This document shows, one piece after another, positions 47,298 through 57,568 of a stretch of 64,000 bases of DNA. This stretch comes from Podocnemis expansa (taxonomy: Eukaryota; Chordata; Testudines; Podocnemididae). The translations under genes and the position numbers were made by a program. Numbering within the stretch: the first letter of the stretch is position 1; each line of letters starts with the position of its first letter. Location of the stretch: contig ML681990.1 of NCBI GenBank assembly GCA_007922195.1, forward strand, positions 41,679,411 to 41,743,410. The letters are read 5' to 3'. A model generated the notes under the pieces. That model was not told the DNA's origin. It saw nothing but the letters and a program-made list of their open reading frames with translations, and did no database searches.

Positions 47298-47551
47298 CTG
47301 CTACAAAACAAGCAAGGAGTCCTGTGGCACTTTTAAAGACTAACAAATTTATTAATTGCATGAGCTTTTGTGGGAGAAAATTCCACTTCATTAGGTGCTT
47401 TGAAGATGGGGAACTTGCAAAGCATCTGAAGTGGGATTTTCTCCCAGAAAGCTCATGTGATCAATAAATCTGTTAGTCTTTTAAAAGTGCCACAGGACTC
47501 CTTGCCTGTTTTGCTGAACAAGATCAATACTGCTACCTCTTTTGGAACTTG
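47298..47551. repeat. Penelope-like inverted repeat about 100 bp upstream of SERINC5 exon 2
   Basis: Left arm ACAAGCAAGGAGTCCTGTGG to CACTTCATTAGGTGCTTTGA; right arm GCATCTGAAGTGGGATTTTC to GTGCCACAGGACTCCTTG, CCTCTTTTGGAACTTG. Each arm is about 110 bp, so the RNA of the intron could form a long stem just before the splice acceptor at 47653. Confidence 0.88.
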
Positions 47552-47653
47552 TATTTCTGAAGTGTTTAGTAAGTTTACCAACAGCCCCAGCTAATAGTCA
47601 GTTGAAATGAGCTGTTGCTGATGGAATTAATAAGTGTGTTTCTGCCTTTCCAG

Positions 47654-47821
47654 TTGGCCTGTTGCTGTGGTACTGCTGCTTGCTCCCTTTGCTGCAAATG
47701 TTGCCCCAAGATAAAGCAATCTACGAGTACTCGCTTCATGTATGCACTTTACTTCATACTGGTAACACTCATCTGCTGTGTCATGATGTCAAGAACAGTA
47801 GCTTCTGAAATGAAAGAGCAT
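47654..47821 (+). CDS. SERINC5: SERINC5 coding exon 2 (56 codons)
   Basis: A pyrimidine-rich tract ending CTTTCCAG precedes codon TTG at 47654. The exon runs 168 bp, stays open and ends at CAT before GTAAGT, so both boundaries are phase 0. It starts LACCCGTAACS, then a cysteine-rich segment (CCKCCPKI), then a basic stretch (KQSTSTRFMY), then a hydrophobic helix (ALYFILVTLICCVMM), ending SRTVASEMKEH. Cysteine-rich N-terminus plus first transmembrane segment is the SERINC-family pattern, and the details match SERINC5 rather than paralogues. The family then continues with an extracellular loop in exon 3, which I did not find. The 65 residues in this window are roughly a seventh of the usual protein of about 420-460 residues. 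No frameshift or stop is present, so the gene appears intact here. Confidence 0.96.
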
Positions 47822-47879
47822 GTAAGTAACAGGGTTTTCTGGTAAACTATTTCTAAAGGGAATGATGGGGTACTCTTCA

Positions 47880-48042
47880 TGGACTTTTATGTGTTGATAG
47901 CATAGCCCCACCCCAAAGAGGCATATCTTTGGGTTCAATTCCCAGGGGGTTGGACTCGATGATCTCATGAGGTCCCTTCCAGCCCTATGATTTGATTTGA
48001 TTTGATTTGATTTGATTTGATTTGATTTGATTTGATTTGATC
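47880..48042 (+). repeat. tRNA-headed SINE remnant with CR1-type tail and (TTTGA)n
   Basis: GGGTTCAATTCCCAG is a Pol III B-box-like tRNA sequence. It is followed directly by TTGGACTCGATGATCTCATG and GGTCCCTTCCAGCCCTATGA, the CR1 3' end, and then at least ten TTTGA units (47989-48042). A tRNA head joined to a CR1 tail is the design of turtle SINEs mobilised by CR1. It starts about 60 bp after exon 2. Confidence 0.75.
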
Positions 48043-49195
48043 TTTGCAAAAGTGTCATTCACAAGGCAGAGTTCCAGTCATCTACCTTCTCATCCCTTTT
48101 AAAAATACAAGTGCTGCTCTGCTAATGTCTGTCTCTGCCTCCCACCGTTCGTAGTTCCCGCTGGGCTTCATAATGGGAAGAAGCAGTATCCAATGACAGG
48201 TGTCCATCTTCCTGCTTGCTTAGTGGAAACTATTTCAGCAAATGGTGTACAGGCATCATTTGAATAGTTGTGGACTATGATGGAACAGCAGAGTGATCTT
48301 GAAGCCAGCTAACACTTGGTGGACATTCATGGTGAAACTCCTGGCACCCTTGAATAGAGAGATTTCTCCATTGTAGTCTTGATACAAATATTTTGCCCTT
48401 TGTTCTTGATCAGATTATGAAAATGCAAAGTATTGTAAGAGCAAACAAAATGGACTTCAGCCTTAAAGGAGAAACACTCTATTCCTTCATACATTCCTAT
48501 TATGGGACTCCTGTGGGTACTGTTTAAAGTTCCAGCAAAGTGTGGTAACTGGTTTAAGAGCAGAAAAAATAATCCCTGAAATTTTATGATTAAAAGGGAG
48601 GGAGGGGACGTTAATGGAACATGAGTACTTCAGTTTGCATTAGTTGCTAAAATGCACAATAAGAATCCTTTGATAAGAAGGGTTCCTTCAAGTGTTTATG
48701 GATCATCATGTTAGCATGGCCACTATGTTCAGCACGCAGTGTTTGGCTCTTACTAGCTCTTAATTAAAGCTTCAAATGCATAAAGGTAATTGTGGTCTAC
48801 AGTAGTTCTTAAAACTAAGCTTCTGTCACAAACCCTAGCAGGCCTGCCTGCTGGATGCTTTGCAGGCTGCTGTTCTGGGCCCATACATTGGACCTGTGTA
48901 CTTGTTTTAAAGCTTCCTGAATCCGAGCAGAGCCCTGGCCCTGCCTCACTTTTCATTCCTGGGCACACGCTTGGTTGTGGCTCTTCTTTCTCATATCCCT
49001 GTCTAAGAAATGAAACCTGGCAGTACAGCTGTCTGGGCGCTGTAACTAGTGCTGGTTCCCCTAGTAGCTTCATGTACTTACTCCCTTTTCCAGAGATCTA
49101 GCCTTGTGGGTACTTGAGTTTACAGTTTACTTCAGGCACAGACGACAGCTGAGGTACATAGACTCTAAGGTCAGAAGGGAGCAACCAATATGATT
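48043..49195. other. Intron 2 stretch, nothing recognised
   Basis: No SERINC5 exon 3 and no repeat with clear ends. Confidence 0.45.
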
Positions 49196-49559
49196 GTCTA
49201 GTCCAGTGTTTTTTAACCTTTAATGGACTGTGGAATATGTAAACATATTAATTATTTTGTGCAGAACACCTGATGAAATCTCTCTCTCAAAAAAAGCTGG
49301 TATATACTGGCTATAATGTTCATAATAACAAGGAGTTGTGTGGCACTTTAAGACTAACAGATTTATTTTTTGCATGAGCTTTTGTGGGAGAAGATCCCAC
49401 TTCCTCAGATGCTTCGAAGATGGGTGAACTTACAGAAAGGAATGAAACTAAATGCAAGGGGGTGTAAAACATAGGATCAGGTCATACAGGAACAGCAAAT
49501 CACAGCAGTTTACAGGTTCAAACCATGGGAAGCCTGAAGTCAAATTACCCTTTGTAATG

Positions 49560-49989
49560 GGAAAAGAATCCATAGTCTCAATTCAAACCAGTCTTCACAG
49601 AATTTAGCTTGCATATGAATTCGAGTTCAGCTGTCTCTCTTTGAAGTCTTGATGTCCCAGGTACAGCTCTAACAACGGTCGTTAACAAATCCATCATCGA
49701 GTGATTAGGAAGATGAGCGTTCAGCAACTGGTTTCTCTGTTCTTTGATTTCTGATATCAGCTCTGTGCTCATTCAGTCTCTTACGGAGCGATCGTCCTGT
49801 TTGTCCAATATATAAGGTGTAGGGGCATTTCTTGCACATGATGGCATAGAGCACATTAGTAGATGAGCAGGTAAATGAGCCTTTGATGGAGTAGCAGGCT
49901 TGATTAGGACCTATGATGGTGTCTGTTGTGTAGATATGTGGGCAGACTTGGCAGCGTGGTTTTTTGCAGGGGTGTGTGCCTGCTTCAAT
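49560..49989 (-). pseudogene. GIY-YIG endonuclease copy, minus arm (frameshifted)
   Basis: After the LTR, the minus strand reads EAGTHPCKKPRCQ, CPHIYTTDTIIG, the YAIMCKKCPYTLYIGQTGRS segment, then NEHRADIRNQ. A deletion around 49705 (AACGCTCATC) shifts the frame inside the VAEHFHLPNHS segment; the rest continues in another frame as LPNHSMMDLLTTVV and TSRLQRETAELEFI. The GIY-YIG catalytic tyrosines and conserved His are in this half, but the protein is broken. Confidence 0.85.
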
Positions 49990-49993
49990 GTTC

Positions 49994-50714
49994 TGTCGGG
50001 GAAAAACTGGTCCGGGTTCCCAACCTGAAAAGGGAACCCCGAATCCTTCCCACAGGTGAAGGCCCGTTCCCAGCTGAGACTCCAGTAGGCAGAGAACGAG
50101 GTGTGGTTCAAAGTTTATTATTCAGCTGAATAATAAAAGGAACTGCAGCAGAGGGAAGCAAAGAGAAGCTATCATCTCTGAGCAAGAACCCCCAGTATAG
50201 GGGCTACAGGTCATACATACTTTCTAACATGCAAAATACGATATACATAATGCAACAAGCTCATGCATAATACAACCAGTTACATCATGCCTAAAATCCA
50301 TACATGGTATTACTACTTTTAATATGCAGGTTACATAATTAGATTATACTTAATAGGCAGCATATAGTTAGCCTGCCTCTGTTGTTGTTTACTGCTCATT
50401 TGGGTACTAATTATTGCTCTTGACCAATGAGTGGCCAAATTCCTGTGATCCCTTGGCTACCTGGCCCCCGTCAACCTGTTTACCAGACAAGGTTGATAGC
50501 TTCCCATCAGGGTCCAGACAGGAGGGATTGTCTTATAATCAACCTCTGTGGATTACCTCTTGTATCTATAGAAACAGTCTAACTTCCTATCAATCTAAAC
50601 CCCCTAGCTCCCTTGACTAACTAAACTTGTCTAAGCGAACACAACAATCTTTGGCAAGAACTTCCAGACCAAACTTACTCCATCTTTAGACCCCCCCACC
50701 ACCACCACCACTCA
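49994..50714 (-). mobile_element. Solo LTR inside the Penelope element, 4-bp TSD GTTC
   Basis: GTTC at 49990-49993 and 50715-50718 is perfect. On the minus strand the unit starts TGAGTGGTGG and ends CCCCGACA. AATAAA on the minus strand (50114-50119) lies about 120 bp before its end. No viral genes. Homologous to 37909-38320. Confidence 0.88.
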
Positions 50715-50718
50715 GTTC

Positions 50719-51185
50719 CTGTTGTTAGATCTGTAGTTGCTGGTGAGTATCTGTTTAAGATTTGGGGGCTGCCTATAAGCAAGGAGTGGTCTGTCTCCTA
50801 ATGCTTGAGAGAGAGAGGGATCATTTTTTAGAATAGGCTGTATGTCCTTAATGATCTTTTGCAGAGGTCTGACTTGAGGATTGTATGTGGTGACTAGTGG
50901 TGTTCTGTTGCTTTCTTTCTTGGGTCTCTCCTGTAGTAAATGACTTTGGGGAACCCGTCTAGCTCTGTCAATTTGTTTTCTTATTTCCCCAGGTGGGTAC
51001 TGTAGTTTCAAGAATGCTTGATAGAGATCCTCAAGATGTCTGTCTCGGTCTGAGGGATCAGAGCAGATGCAGTTATATCTTAGGGCTTGGCTGTAGACAA
51101 TGGATCGTGTGGTGTGTTTAGGATGGAAGCTCGAAAGATGTAGGTAACTATACCGATCAGTAGGTTTTCGGTATAGGGTGGTGGT
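50719..51185 (-). pseudogene. Penelope-like reverse transcriptase C-terminal region
   Basis: Reading from 51185 on the minus strand: LYRKPTDRYSYLH, SSFHPKH, IVYSQALRYNCICSD, DLYQAFLKLQYPPG, RPLLAYRQPPNLKQIL, SNYRSNN. The KPTDR, HP-H, SQALR and Y-RPPNL-type motifs are characteristic of the RT C-terminus of Penelope-like elements. The catalytic RT palms lie upstream and are missing. The frame is open until the LTR junction (GAAC at 50715-50718). Across the LTR it would resume at GTHPCKKPRCQ near 49975. Confidence 0.9.
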
Positions 51186-51476
51186 GTGGTCTATGCCATC
51201 ATGTGCAAGAAATGCCCCTACACCTTATATATTGGACAAACAGGACGATCGCTCCGTAAGAGACTGAATGAGCAAAGAACAGAGAAACCAGTTGCTGAAC
51301 ACTTCCATCTTCCTAATCACTCGATGATGGATTTGTTAACGACCGTTGTTAGAGCTGTACCTGGGACATCAAGACTTCGGAGAGAGACAGCTGAACTCGA
51401 ATTCATATGCATGCTAAATTCTGTGAAGACTGGTCTGAATCGAGACTATGGATTCTTTTCCCATTACAAAAGGTAA
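51186..51476 (+). pseudogene. GIY-YIG endonuclease copy, plus arm
   Basis: A 96-codon frame reads MVYAIMCKKCPYTLYIGQTG, LRKRLNEQRTEKPVAEHFHL, MMDLLTTVV, TSRLRRETAELEFI, then DYGFFSHYKR. It contains the LYIGQTG-R core and the HF/NH motifs of Penelope GIY-YIG endonucleases. Against the minus arm it lacks 21 bp in frame (the RADIRNQ segment after NEH), which removes conserved residues. It has no upstream RT in this orientation, so it is not a functional gene. In intact elements this domain nicks the target during insertion. Confidence 0.9.
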
Positions 51477-52133
51477 TTTGACTTCAGGCTTCCCATGGTT
51501 TGAACCTGTAAACTGCTGTGATTTGCTGTTCCTGTATGACCTGATCCTATGTTTTACACCCCCTTGCATTTAGTTTCATTCCTTTCTGTAAGTTCACCCA
51601 TCTTCGAAGCATCTGAGGAAGTGGGATCTTCTCCCACGAAAGCTCATGCAAAAAATAAATCTGTTAGTCTTAAAGTGCCACACAACTCCTTCTTGTTTTT
51701 TCACTGGACTAGACTAACACGGCTACCCTTTTAAAAATGTTCATAATATCTGTGTACTATGAATTCCTGTGGAAAAGGTTCAGGAAATCAAATTAAATAC
51801 AATTTTATGAATATAATATGTATTTAAGAATTACTTACATAATGATTGTGTATGCAACTTAAAGCTGAAAACACTATTACTCAAGTTCTAAAGGGAGTTT
51901 TGGGCCTGCATGTTCAAACAATGTTCATCTATTCTTGGAATAAGGTTCATCAAAGAAAGTCTTACCATGGAAATTGTCTGAGCAATTTTCATTCCAGCAG
52001 TAACAGCTGCAGGAAATTTAAAATGGCCCAGCCACAGTAAAGGAGCAAAGTGGTGATGGTTGCCAACATGCACCTGCAAGCTTTCTTGCAGCTGGAACAC
52101 TTTAAATCTCTCAGGCACATGTCTATTCCCTGC

Positions 52134-52158
52134 CTTCCTTCCTTCCTTCCTTCCTTCC
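52134..52158. repeat. (TTCC)n microsatellite
   Basis: Five to six CCTT/TTCC units within the right part of the large hAT-like element. Confidence 0.85.
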
Positions 52159-52282
52159 CCCCTTTTCACTCAGCCCCTGCCTTGCCCTGGGAAGGCATTG
52201 GGGTCCATTGTGTAACACCTTCACTTTGTGTGCAGAGCACCAGTATTCTGCTGAGCACCAGTTGAGAAACACTGATCTAGTC

Positions 52283-52518
52283 TGAACTCCTGCACAATGG
52301 AAGCCACAGAGCCTTACCTACCCACTTTTGTAATAAAATCCTAACAACCTAAGACTGAATTGTAAAGCTTCAGGGTTAAACCTTTAAGGTACAGAGAATC
52401 CACCAGCAATTGAGCTTTGTCCCATGCTACAAAGGTGACCCCCCTCCCCCGACCGTTTGGCAGTCTGCCTTGGGGAAACTTTGCAAAAGTTCTTGTGATG
52501 TATTGAATCCCCTAGCTG
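52283..52518. other. Intron 2 stretch
   Basis: Continuation of the older repeat that received the nested element; no gene. Confidence 0.4.
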
Positions 52519-52526
52519 ACCAGAGG

Positions 52527-53460
52527 TCGGGTTCCCAGGTGTCTGGCAAAAGGAGGACATGTCCTCCTTTTTGCCTTCATGTCCTCTGTCCTCCAGGCAT
52601 TTTAAAAATAGGTGCTTTTGTCTGGCTTTTTACTGATCAGTAATAGAATGTTAAAAACCCCTCTAATAGCCAAGTTACTGAGGTGGGGAATCTTCCCCCA
52701 GTGGCTGGAGATCAGAGGTGGTCAGGGGCGCACACCACCCAAGCACAGGTCAGCACAAACCAGGCCTTTTCACTAAGACTACCTCTCTCCTGACTCTGGA
52801 AACTTGTTTCATAAAGCTGCCAGGCTAGTTTAGTTAGTAGGGAAGGTATCTTTTAACCTTGGGGTTGTGGGTTCAAGACCTAAGAGAGGCACTTTTTTAT
52901 TTTTGGCCCTTGCTCCCTACAAAATGGCTAAACGGGGGGGGGAAGGCGATACTAATAAAATGAAGGAAAATAAAGTCTACCATAAACAATTATTAATAGG
53001 GACCTGTTAAATAAAACCATTAAAGGGGCAGGTTTGAACTGGACAAAACAATTTAGCACATTTTTTAACTGTAAAAATGGGCTGCTGTTGAAAATGAAAA
53101 GTGAGTTAACTGGCTTTTTCCCATTTTTTTTCCTAACTTTTTTAAGGTACTTTTCAAGTTTATATCTGATAATTTAGTTTTTTAACTTTAGTCTCATGAA
53201 CATTAATGAAAGAGTCATAAAAACTTCCATTTAATGAAAAAATCCAGTTTTCAGTTAAGCAAAACATTTTGGTAATTTTCTTTATTTTAGAATAATTTAA
53301 AAACATATGATATTGTGCAGTTTTAATCTGCATTAATTAATCCTTACCCATTTTCCATGACATAATATGGTAATAACACATACATTAATACTATATTTTC
53401 TCCACGTCCTCCATTTCGGACCTCCCTGTCCTCCTTTCTGTGCTTTTGGTATCAACCCTA
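52527..53460. mobile_element. Longer TAGGGTTACC-family hAT-like element with a tRNA-like core
   Basis: The left (TCGGGTTCCCAGGTGTCTGG) and right (TTTTGGTATCAACCCTA) ends match the short family members at 12285 and 46570, including AGGAGGACATGTCC and GGCATTTTAAAAAT. The middle about 600 bp, absent from the short members, contains a tRNA-like region and a shared AT-rich part also found at 61016-61760. No clear TSD. Confidence 0.72.
52816..52892 (+). repeat. tRNA-like sequence inside a hAT-like element
   Basis: CTAGTTTAGTTAGTAGGGAA resembles a degenerate A-box region and TTGTGGGTTCAAGACC a B box (GGTTCAAGACC). Stems do not pair well, so it is not a functional tRNA. The homologous copy is at 61248-61322. 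Confidence 0.6.
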
Positions 53461-54249
53461 TTTGAGGGGGAAGAGAGAAGCTGTGTAAAAGTAAACAAAT
53501 TCACATTCCATGTGATGAATATGTTTAGATCCTGGTACTGAATGGTTTTCTTTCTGAAACTTGGTGGAGGGAGTTGTGCCAGAAGCCTTGCTCTGCTGCT
53601 AGTGTGTGCTCTGGCCTGGTACACTGTGACTTTGGATCTGTGAATCACTCTTTATTTTATCTAGCGTAAGAAATCAGATCTAGACAAAACAAAACACCTG
53701 GCCAGCATTCCCTGCCTCATTTTCCTCACCACTCTGGCCTGTTTCTCAGAAAGGGAGTCCATGGCTTTCAGGCATTCCAGGTCCCCATTCTGGAATTCAT
53801 CTTCCAGGTTTAGCTTCTCTTTCGAATCATGGATCTGCAGACATGTCAAGTCTTGCTCTTCAGTTGTGAGACAGGCTCATTAGCCTGCAGTCCCACTCTC
53901 ACATGTTCTGAAGCTTATCTCACTCATTTTGAGTAAATAGGTAAAACTTACAATATTTTTACTCTTGTGCTGTAAGAAATGATAATACACCTGGAGCCTC
54001 AGGCATGGGGCTTAGTGTGTGGAAAGCTGCTTTCCAAGCTTGTGTACTGTAGTAACCATGGAGAATGCAAGCTTATGTTGTCTACAGGTGCAGAGCTGGA
54101 TTCAGTGCCCTCGGGGCCTTGGCCTGCGCACCACAGCGTAAGTGGTGTTACATCTACCTGAGCAGTCAGTGTAGACCAGGGCTTAGTTTTACCCCACTCA
54201 AATGCAGAGGAAGAGCGTTAAGTCTTGTTCGAAAGAATAAGAAGACACT
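53461..54249. other. Intron 2 stretch, nothing recognised
   Basis: No supported feature; short frames lack domains. Confidence 0.45.
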
Positions 54250-54257
54250 CTTTAGAC

Positions 54258-54445
54258 CAGGCGTGGCCAAACTGTGGCTCGGGTGCCCCATGTGGCTCTT
54301 GAATGAAAAAGTGTGGCTCGCAAAAGAACATCAGCAAATCAATTTAATAGGTAAAAATATATGGCTATATGCCTCAGTGTGGCTCTTGAAGATTTTAATA
54401 ATCAACTTGTGTGGCTCTTGAGTTCCATAAGTTTGGCCACCCCTG
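54258..54445. mobile_element. hAT-like MITE (CAGGCGTGGCCAAAC family)
   Basis: Ends CAGGCGTGGCCAAAC and GTTTGGCCACCCCTG; flanks CTTTAGAC and GTTTAGAC agree at 7 of 8 bases. Shorter relative of 21995-22433. Confidence 0.9.
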
Positions 54446-54453
54446 GTTTAGAC

Positions 54454-56892
54454 CTAACCTGAAACCTCTGTTATCCAGATGAAGTTGGTAAATCCTGAGC
54501 TATGTTTGAGGTTTGAGCCTCTTAAAAAAGATTAAAAAAACAGCAAAGCAGATTGCATAGCAGTATAACAAAACAAATGAATACAATGTGAAGACAAATG
54601 AAACATTAAAGCTTCAAATAGTGTTAACTTCATATTAATTAAATACACTGTAATTTACTTTATATTTTAAATGCATTCATTTAATGTATTGTTTGATTGT
54701 GTTGGTTAATTTATTTTGGAATCTGATTATTTTAGTTCCATATAAATGCTATATGAGCAGTAGTATACAAATCATATTTGTACTGTAAAGTATTTTTCAA
54801 ATGGATGATCATTATGACAAGATATACAAAATAAACATTTATAAACAGTTTCCTTTCTGATAGGTTTATATAATGGTTTGGGTTTTTTAATACTGTTTTG
54901 TCCTCTGACTGTGCCTAAACAAGAGGTTAATTTGGGTTCTTCCTAGGTTTTTTGGTTCAACTGGCAAATATGTTTTTATTAAAATCTACTGGTTTGCAAT
55001 GTATATGGAATTCTCATCTGTCCTAGATGGTAGTATGAATTAGGACATGTAAGTGTTTCATATGCAATATTAGGCAGCGTACATTTAAAAACAGTCAGTG
55101 TTGGTTGGATTAAAAATCTGGACTATTGGACATATCCAAGGAACAAAGATGAGTCCCTGTCTTAAGAATGACCTAACCAGGCAAATCTCACTCTTTGGGG
55201 CTGTAAATCACATAAGGTCATCCAACCCTTGACATCTCTGGATCTGCCCTTTCTCTAGCCAGAGTATTTTAACCAGGGTTGGTCCTGCTTTCAAAGACAT
55301 CTCCTTTCCCTTCAGCAGTTTGTATCCATGTTTCTCCTTTGAGTTCTTCCTCTGAGTGTCTCAGGCTTTCTATATTTAAAAATGCCACAGGACCCCTTGT
55401 TTGTTTTGCTAAAATTCTCTTATAATAAAAGTGGCTTAGTGGATTTTTTTTCCCCATGTATAGGAGGCAGATAGAGAGAAAGCTTAGTGTCTGAGTTGGA
55501 AAAGGCTAGAGCAGTTTGGAGCAAGAGCTTGGTATTGACAGCACAGTTGAGCAGATAGGTGGAATGGAGTTAAATCATGATAAATCTTGGAGTGTGTCTA
55601 CTTACCCATGCTGGCTCTGATCATGCTAGTGTGTTAAAAATAAAGGTGTAAATGCTGTACAAGCTGCATAAGAAGCTAGGTGCCAAGTACACAGTGTGCC
55701 TCTTCAAGAGGCTCATATTCCAGGCAGTTAGCATAGCTTACTTTTCGTGCTGCCATAACTACAGTTCTACTTTTAGCTTGCTGGCTCAGTCAAACCTAGC
55801 ATGAGCCTTCTCAAGGAGAAAATTACACCTTCCAGCTCCACAGTACACATACCCATAAAGAATGACCTTAGACAAGAAGTTTGCTTTTGATCTGGTGGAG
55901 AAGGAAGAGTCAGAAGGGATTGAGTGGTCAGTGCTCAGCTAGGAAAAATGATCTTAGGCCATGTCTTCTCTACAAAATTTAAGTCCACCCAACTTTTGTC
56001 AGCATACAGCCATTGCAGACTGGAGGTTGGGTAAGGCAAGGAAATAGAAGTAGTGAGGCGGAATGCAGTTTTGGTGTTCTTTGAGCCATCTCGGCATTTT
56101 TATCCAAACATCTAGAAACAAGGACTAAGTTTTCTTCTGATTAAGATAATTACTCATGGTGATAAGCTGTTATCATCATAAGCAATTATTTATGGTGATA
56201 ACCTATTGTTTCTTTGATTAACTGTGGACATGTCTGCATTGGAGGCAGTGTAGATGCATACTACAGAGAAGGAAAGTTCCCCCGTCCCCATCCCTGCAGG
56301 TTGTTCACCTTCCTGAGCTGCAATAGCTAGGCAGTCATCAAAGCATTCTTCTACCAACCTAGCAGGGTCTACAGTATGGTGTTAGGTAAGCAGAGCTGTG
56401 GCATTCAGGGGTGTGAATTGTTCACACTTCAGAGTAACAGTCATGTTTCAGATGCAGACCAGATTTGAATACTACTGCTCTGGGCATACGCCTCTTCTTC
56501 CAGTTTTGTAACATCGGTAATCATTGCAGTCCACAAAAAAGTCTTTTTATGGCAGAATGAAACCAAGTTAGCAGGTAAATAACCTAGAGTTTAATTTTTT
56601 CTGAGGTTTGGCTTTTGGAGCCAAGTGCTACATTAACTCTTGTGACCACCACTTTCCACAACTGCCTGACTGTTGGCAGTCTCATGTGCATCAGGGTTCC
56701 ATTTTCTTTGTTGGCACTGTGACCTTAGAGCATAAGGTCTTTCTGTTGTGCAATCTCTATGGTGTTCAAAAAGTTTTTTTTTTTTTTGAATAAAATCTTT
56801 TTTGTGTCAAGCATTGCCTAACATCTACAGAAGTGGCCAGTGAAATTCTTTTAATGGCTCTTGTAAGTACCATTTTAATGTTTAACAAAAAA
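54454..56892. other. Intron 2 stretch, mostly unrecognised
   Basis: AT-rich DNA with a small Penelope tail at 55377-55412 and a one-sided Harbinger-like end (GGCCATGTCTTCTCTACA) near 55956. No gene. Confidence 0.45.
55377..55412 (+). repeat. Penelope-like tail scrap
   Basis: AATGCCACAGGACCCCTTGT and TTGTTTTGCT match the tail 3' end. Confidence 0.6.
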
Positions 56893-56900
56893 CTCCAGAC

Positions 56901-57225
56901 CCATGGTTCCCAACCCAGGGTCCGGGGGGTCTGTGGAGCCTATCCCTGCTGGGGCCAGAATCCAGCAGCAGCCCCAATGCTCCCTGCCCATGGCTGGATC
57001 CTGGCAAGGGGATGGGGTCACAGTGGCTCCTCAGCAGAGGCAAGGGCAGGGGGCCATAGCCTCGGTGGCTCAGCTCCCTTGCAGCGTGGGCCATGGTGGC
57101 AGTGGTGCCACCAGAGTGGTGCAAGCCAGAGTCTGCCTGCATGGGCCAGATTACATAAACAGCTGGGGGGGGGGGGCTGCAAAGATTTTTGTTCAAAAGG
57201 AGTCCCTAGCCTTTGGGAACCACTG
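56901..57225. mobile_element. hAT-like MITE (CAGTGGTTCCCAAC family)
   Basis: Starts CCATGGTTCCCAAC and ends TTTGGGAACCACTG; flanks CTCCAGAC and CTCTAGAC agree at 7 of 8 bases. GC-rich interior; the open frames are artefacts. Confidence 0.82.
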
Positions 57226-57372
57226 CTCTAGACTAAGCAAGTTCCTCTTCTTAAACAAAGTATGCATAATGAACATGGACCAGGAGAGTTTATGAAGCAT
57301 TTCTAAGGTTCACAGTAACTGTGTGATCTCTGGTATCCTTAGTGCAAGTTGATACGTTAGTAAGTATTTTTA

Positions 57373-57565
57373 GGGTATTTCCACACAACAAAAGCCCCCA
57401 AAAAACTGAGCCAGCAAGTGGCGGACAGGTTTCAGTGCCTGTGTTCCAGTCTAAACCCAAACATCTACATACTGCTGTTCTTAGCCCTACAAAGCAAACA
57501 CTGCAGTTTGAGCCAGGCACTGAGTCTCTCTGCCATAGTTTGTTGTTTGCTGTGTAGATGTGCCC
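57373..57565. mobile_element. Harbinger-type MITE, TSD TTA
   Basis: Ends GGGTATTTCCACACAAC and GCTGTGTAGATGTGCCC are imperfectly inverted, with TTA at 57370-57372 and 57566-57568. 193 bp, noncoding. Confidence 0.75.
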
Positions 57566-57568
57566 TTA

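Larger units (their letters stand above)
11268..47653 (+). other. SERINC5: SERINC5 intron 1 (about 36.4 kb)
   Basis: The intron is bounded by GTGAGC at 11268 and CAG at 47651-47653, phase 0. It is filled with mobile-element copies listed separately. No further SERINC5 coding sequence and no independent intact gene was recognised inside it. Confidence 0.88.
49321..51735 (-). mobile_element. Penelope-like element: minus-strand body with an inverted second 3' end
   Basis: From 51185 down to 49321 the minus strand holds RT C-terminus, linker, GIY-YIG and 3' tail. From 51186 to 51735 the plus strand repeats the GIY-YIG end and tail in opposite orientation, nearly identical to the minus copy. Both 3' tails end outward (AACAAGGAGTTGTGTGG at 49327; CACACAACTCCTTCTTGTTT near 51680). 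The body is split by the LTR at 49994-50714. Most of the RT is missing, so it is not autonomous. Confidence 0.92.
49204..52274. mobile_element. Large hAT-like element holding nested Penelope and LTR insertions
   Basis: Flanks GTCTAGTC (49196-49203) and ATCTAGTC (52275-52282) agree at 7 of 8 bases. Ends CAGTGTTTTTTAACC and GTTGAGAAACACTG are inverted. Inside is the Penelope copy at 49321-51735, itself broken by the LTR at 49994-50714. Without these the hAT-like unit is roughly 0.65 kb and noncoding. It sits in an older repeat (AAGGTCAGAAGGGAGC on the left, AATGGAAGCCACAGAGCC on the right). Confidence 0.82.

Noticed and set aside
47989..48042. CRISPR-like array from regular TTTGA spacing
   Set aside because: It is a pentanucleotide microsatellite at a SINE tail in a vertebrate intron, without spacers.
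49321..51735. Intact autonomous Penelope element
   Set aside because: The main RT domain is missing, the body is split by an LTR, and both GIY-YIG arms are damaged.
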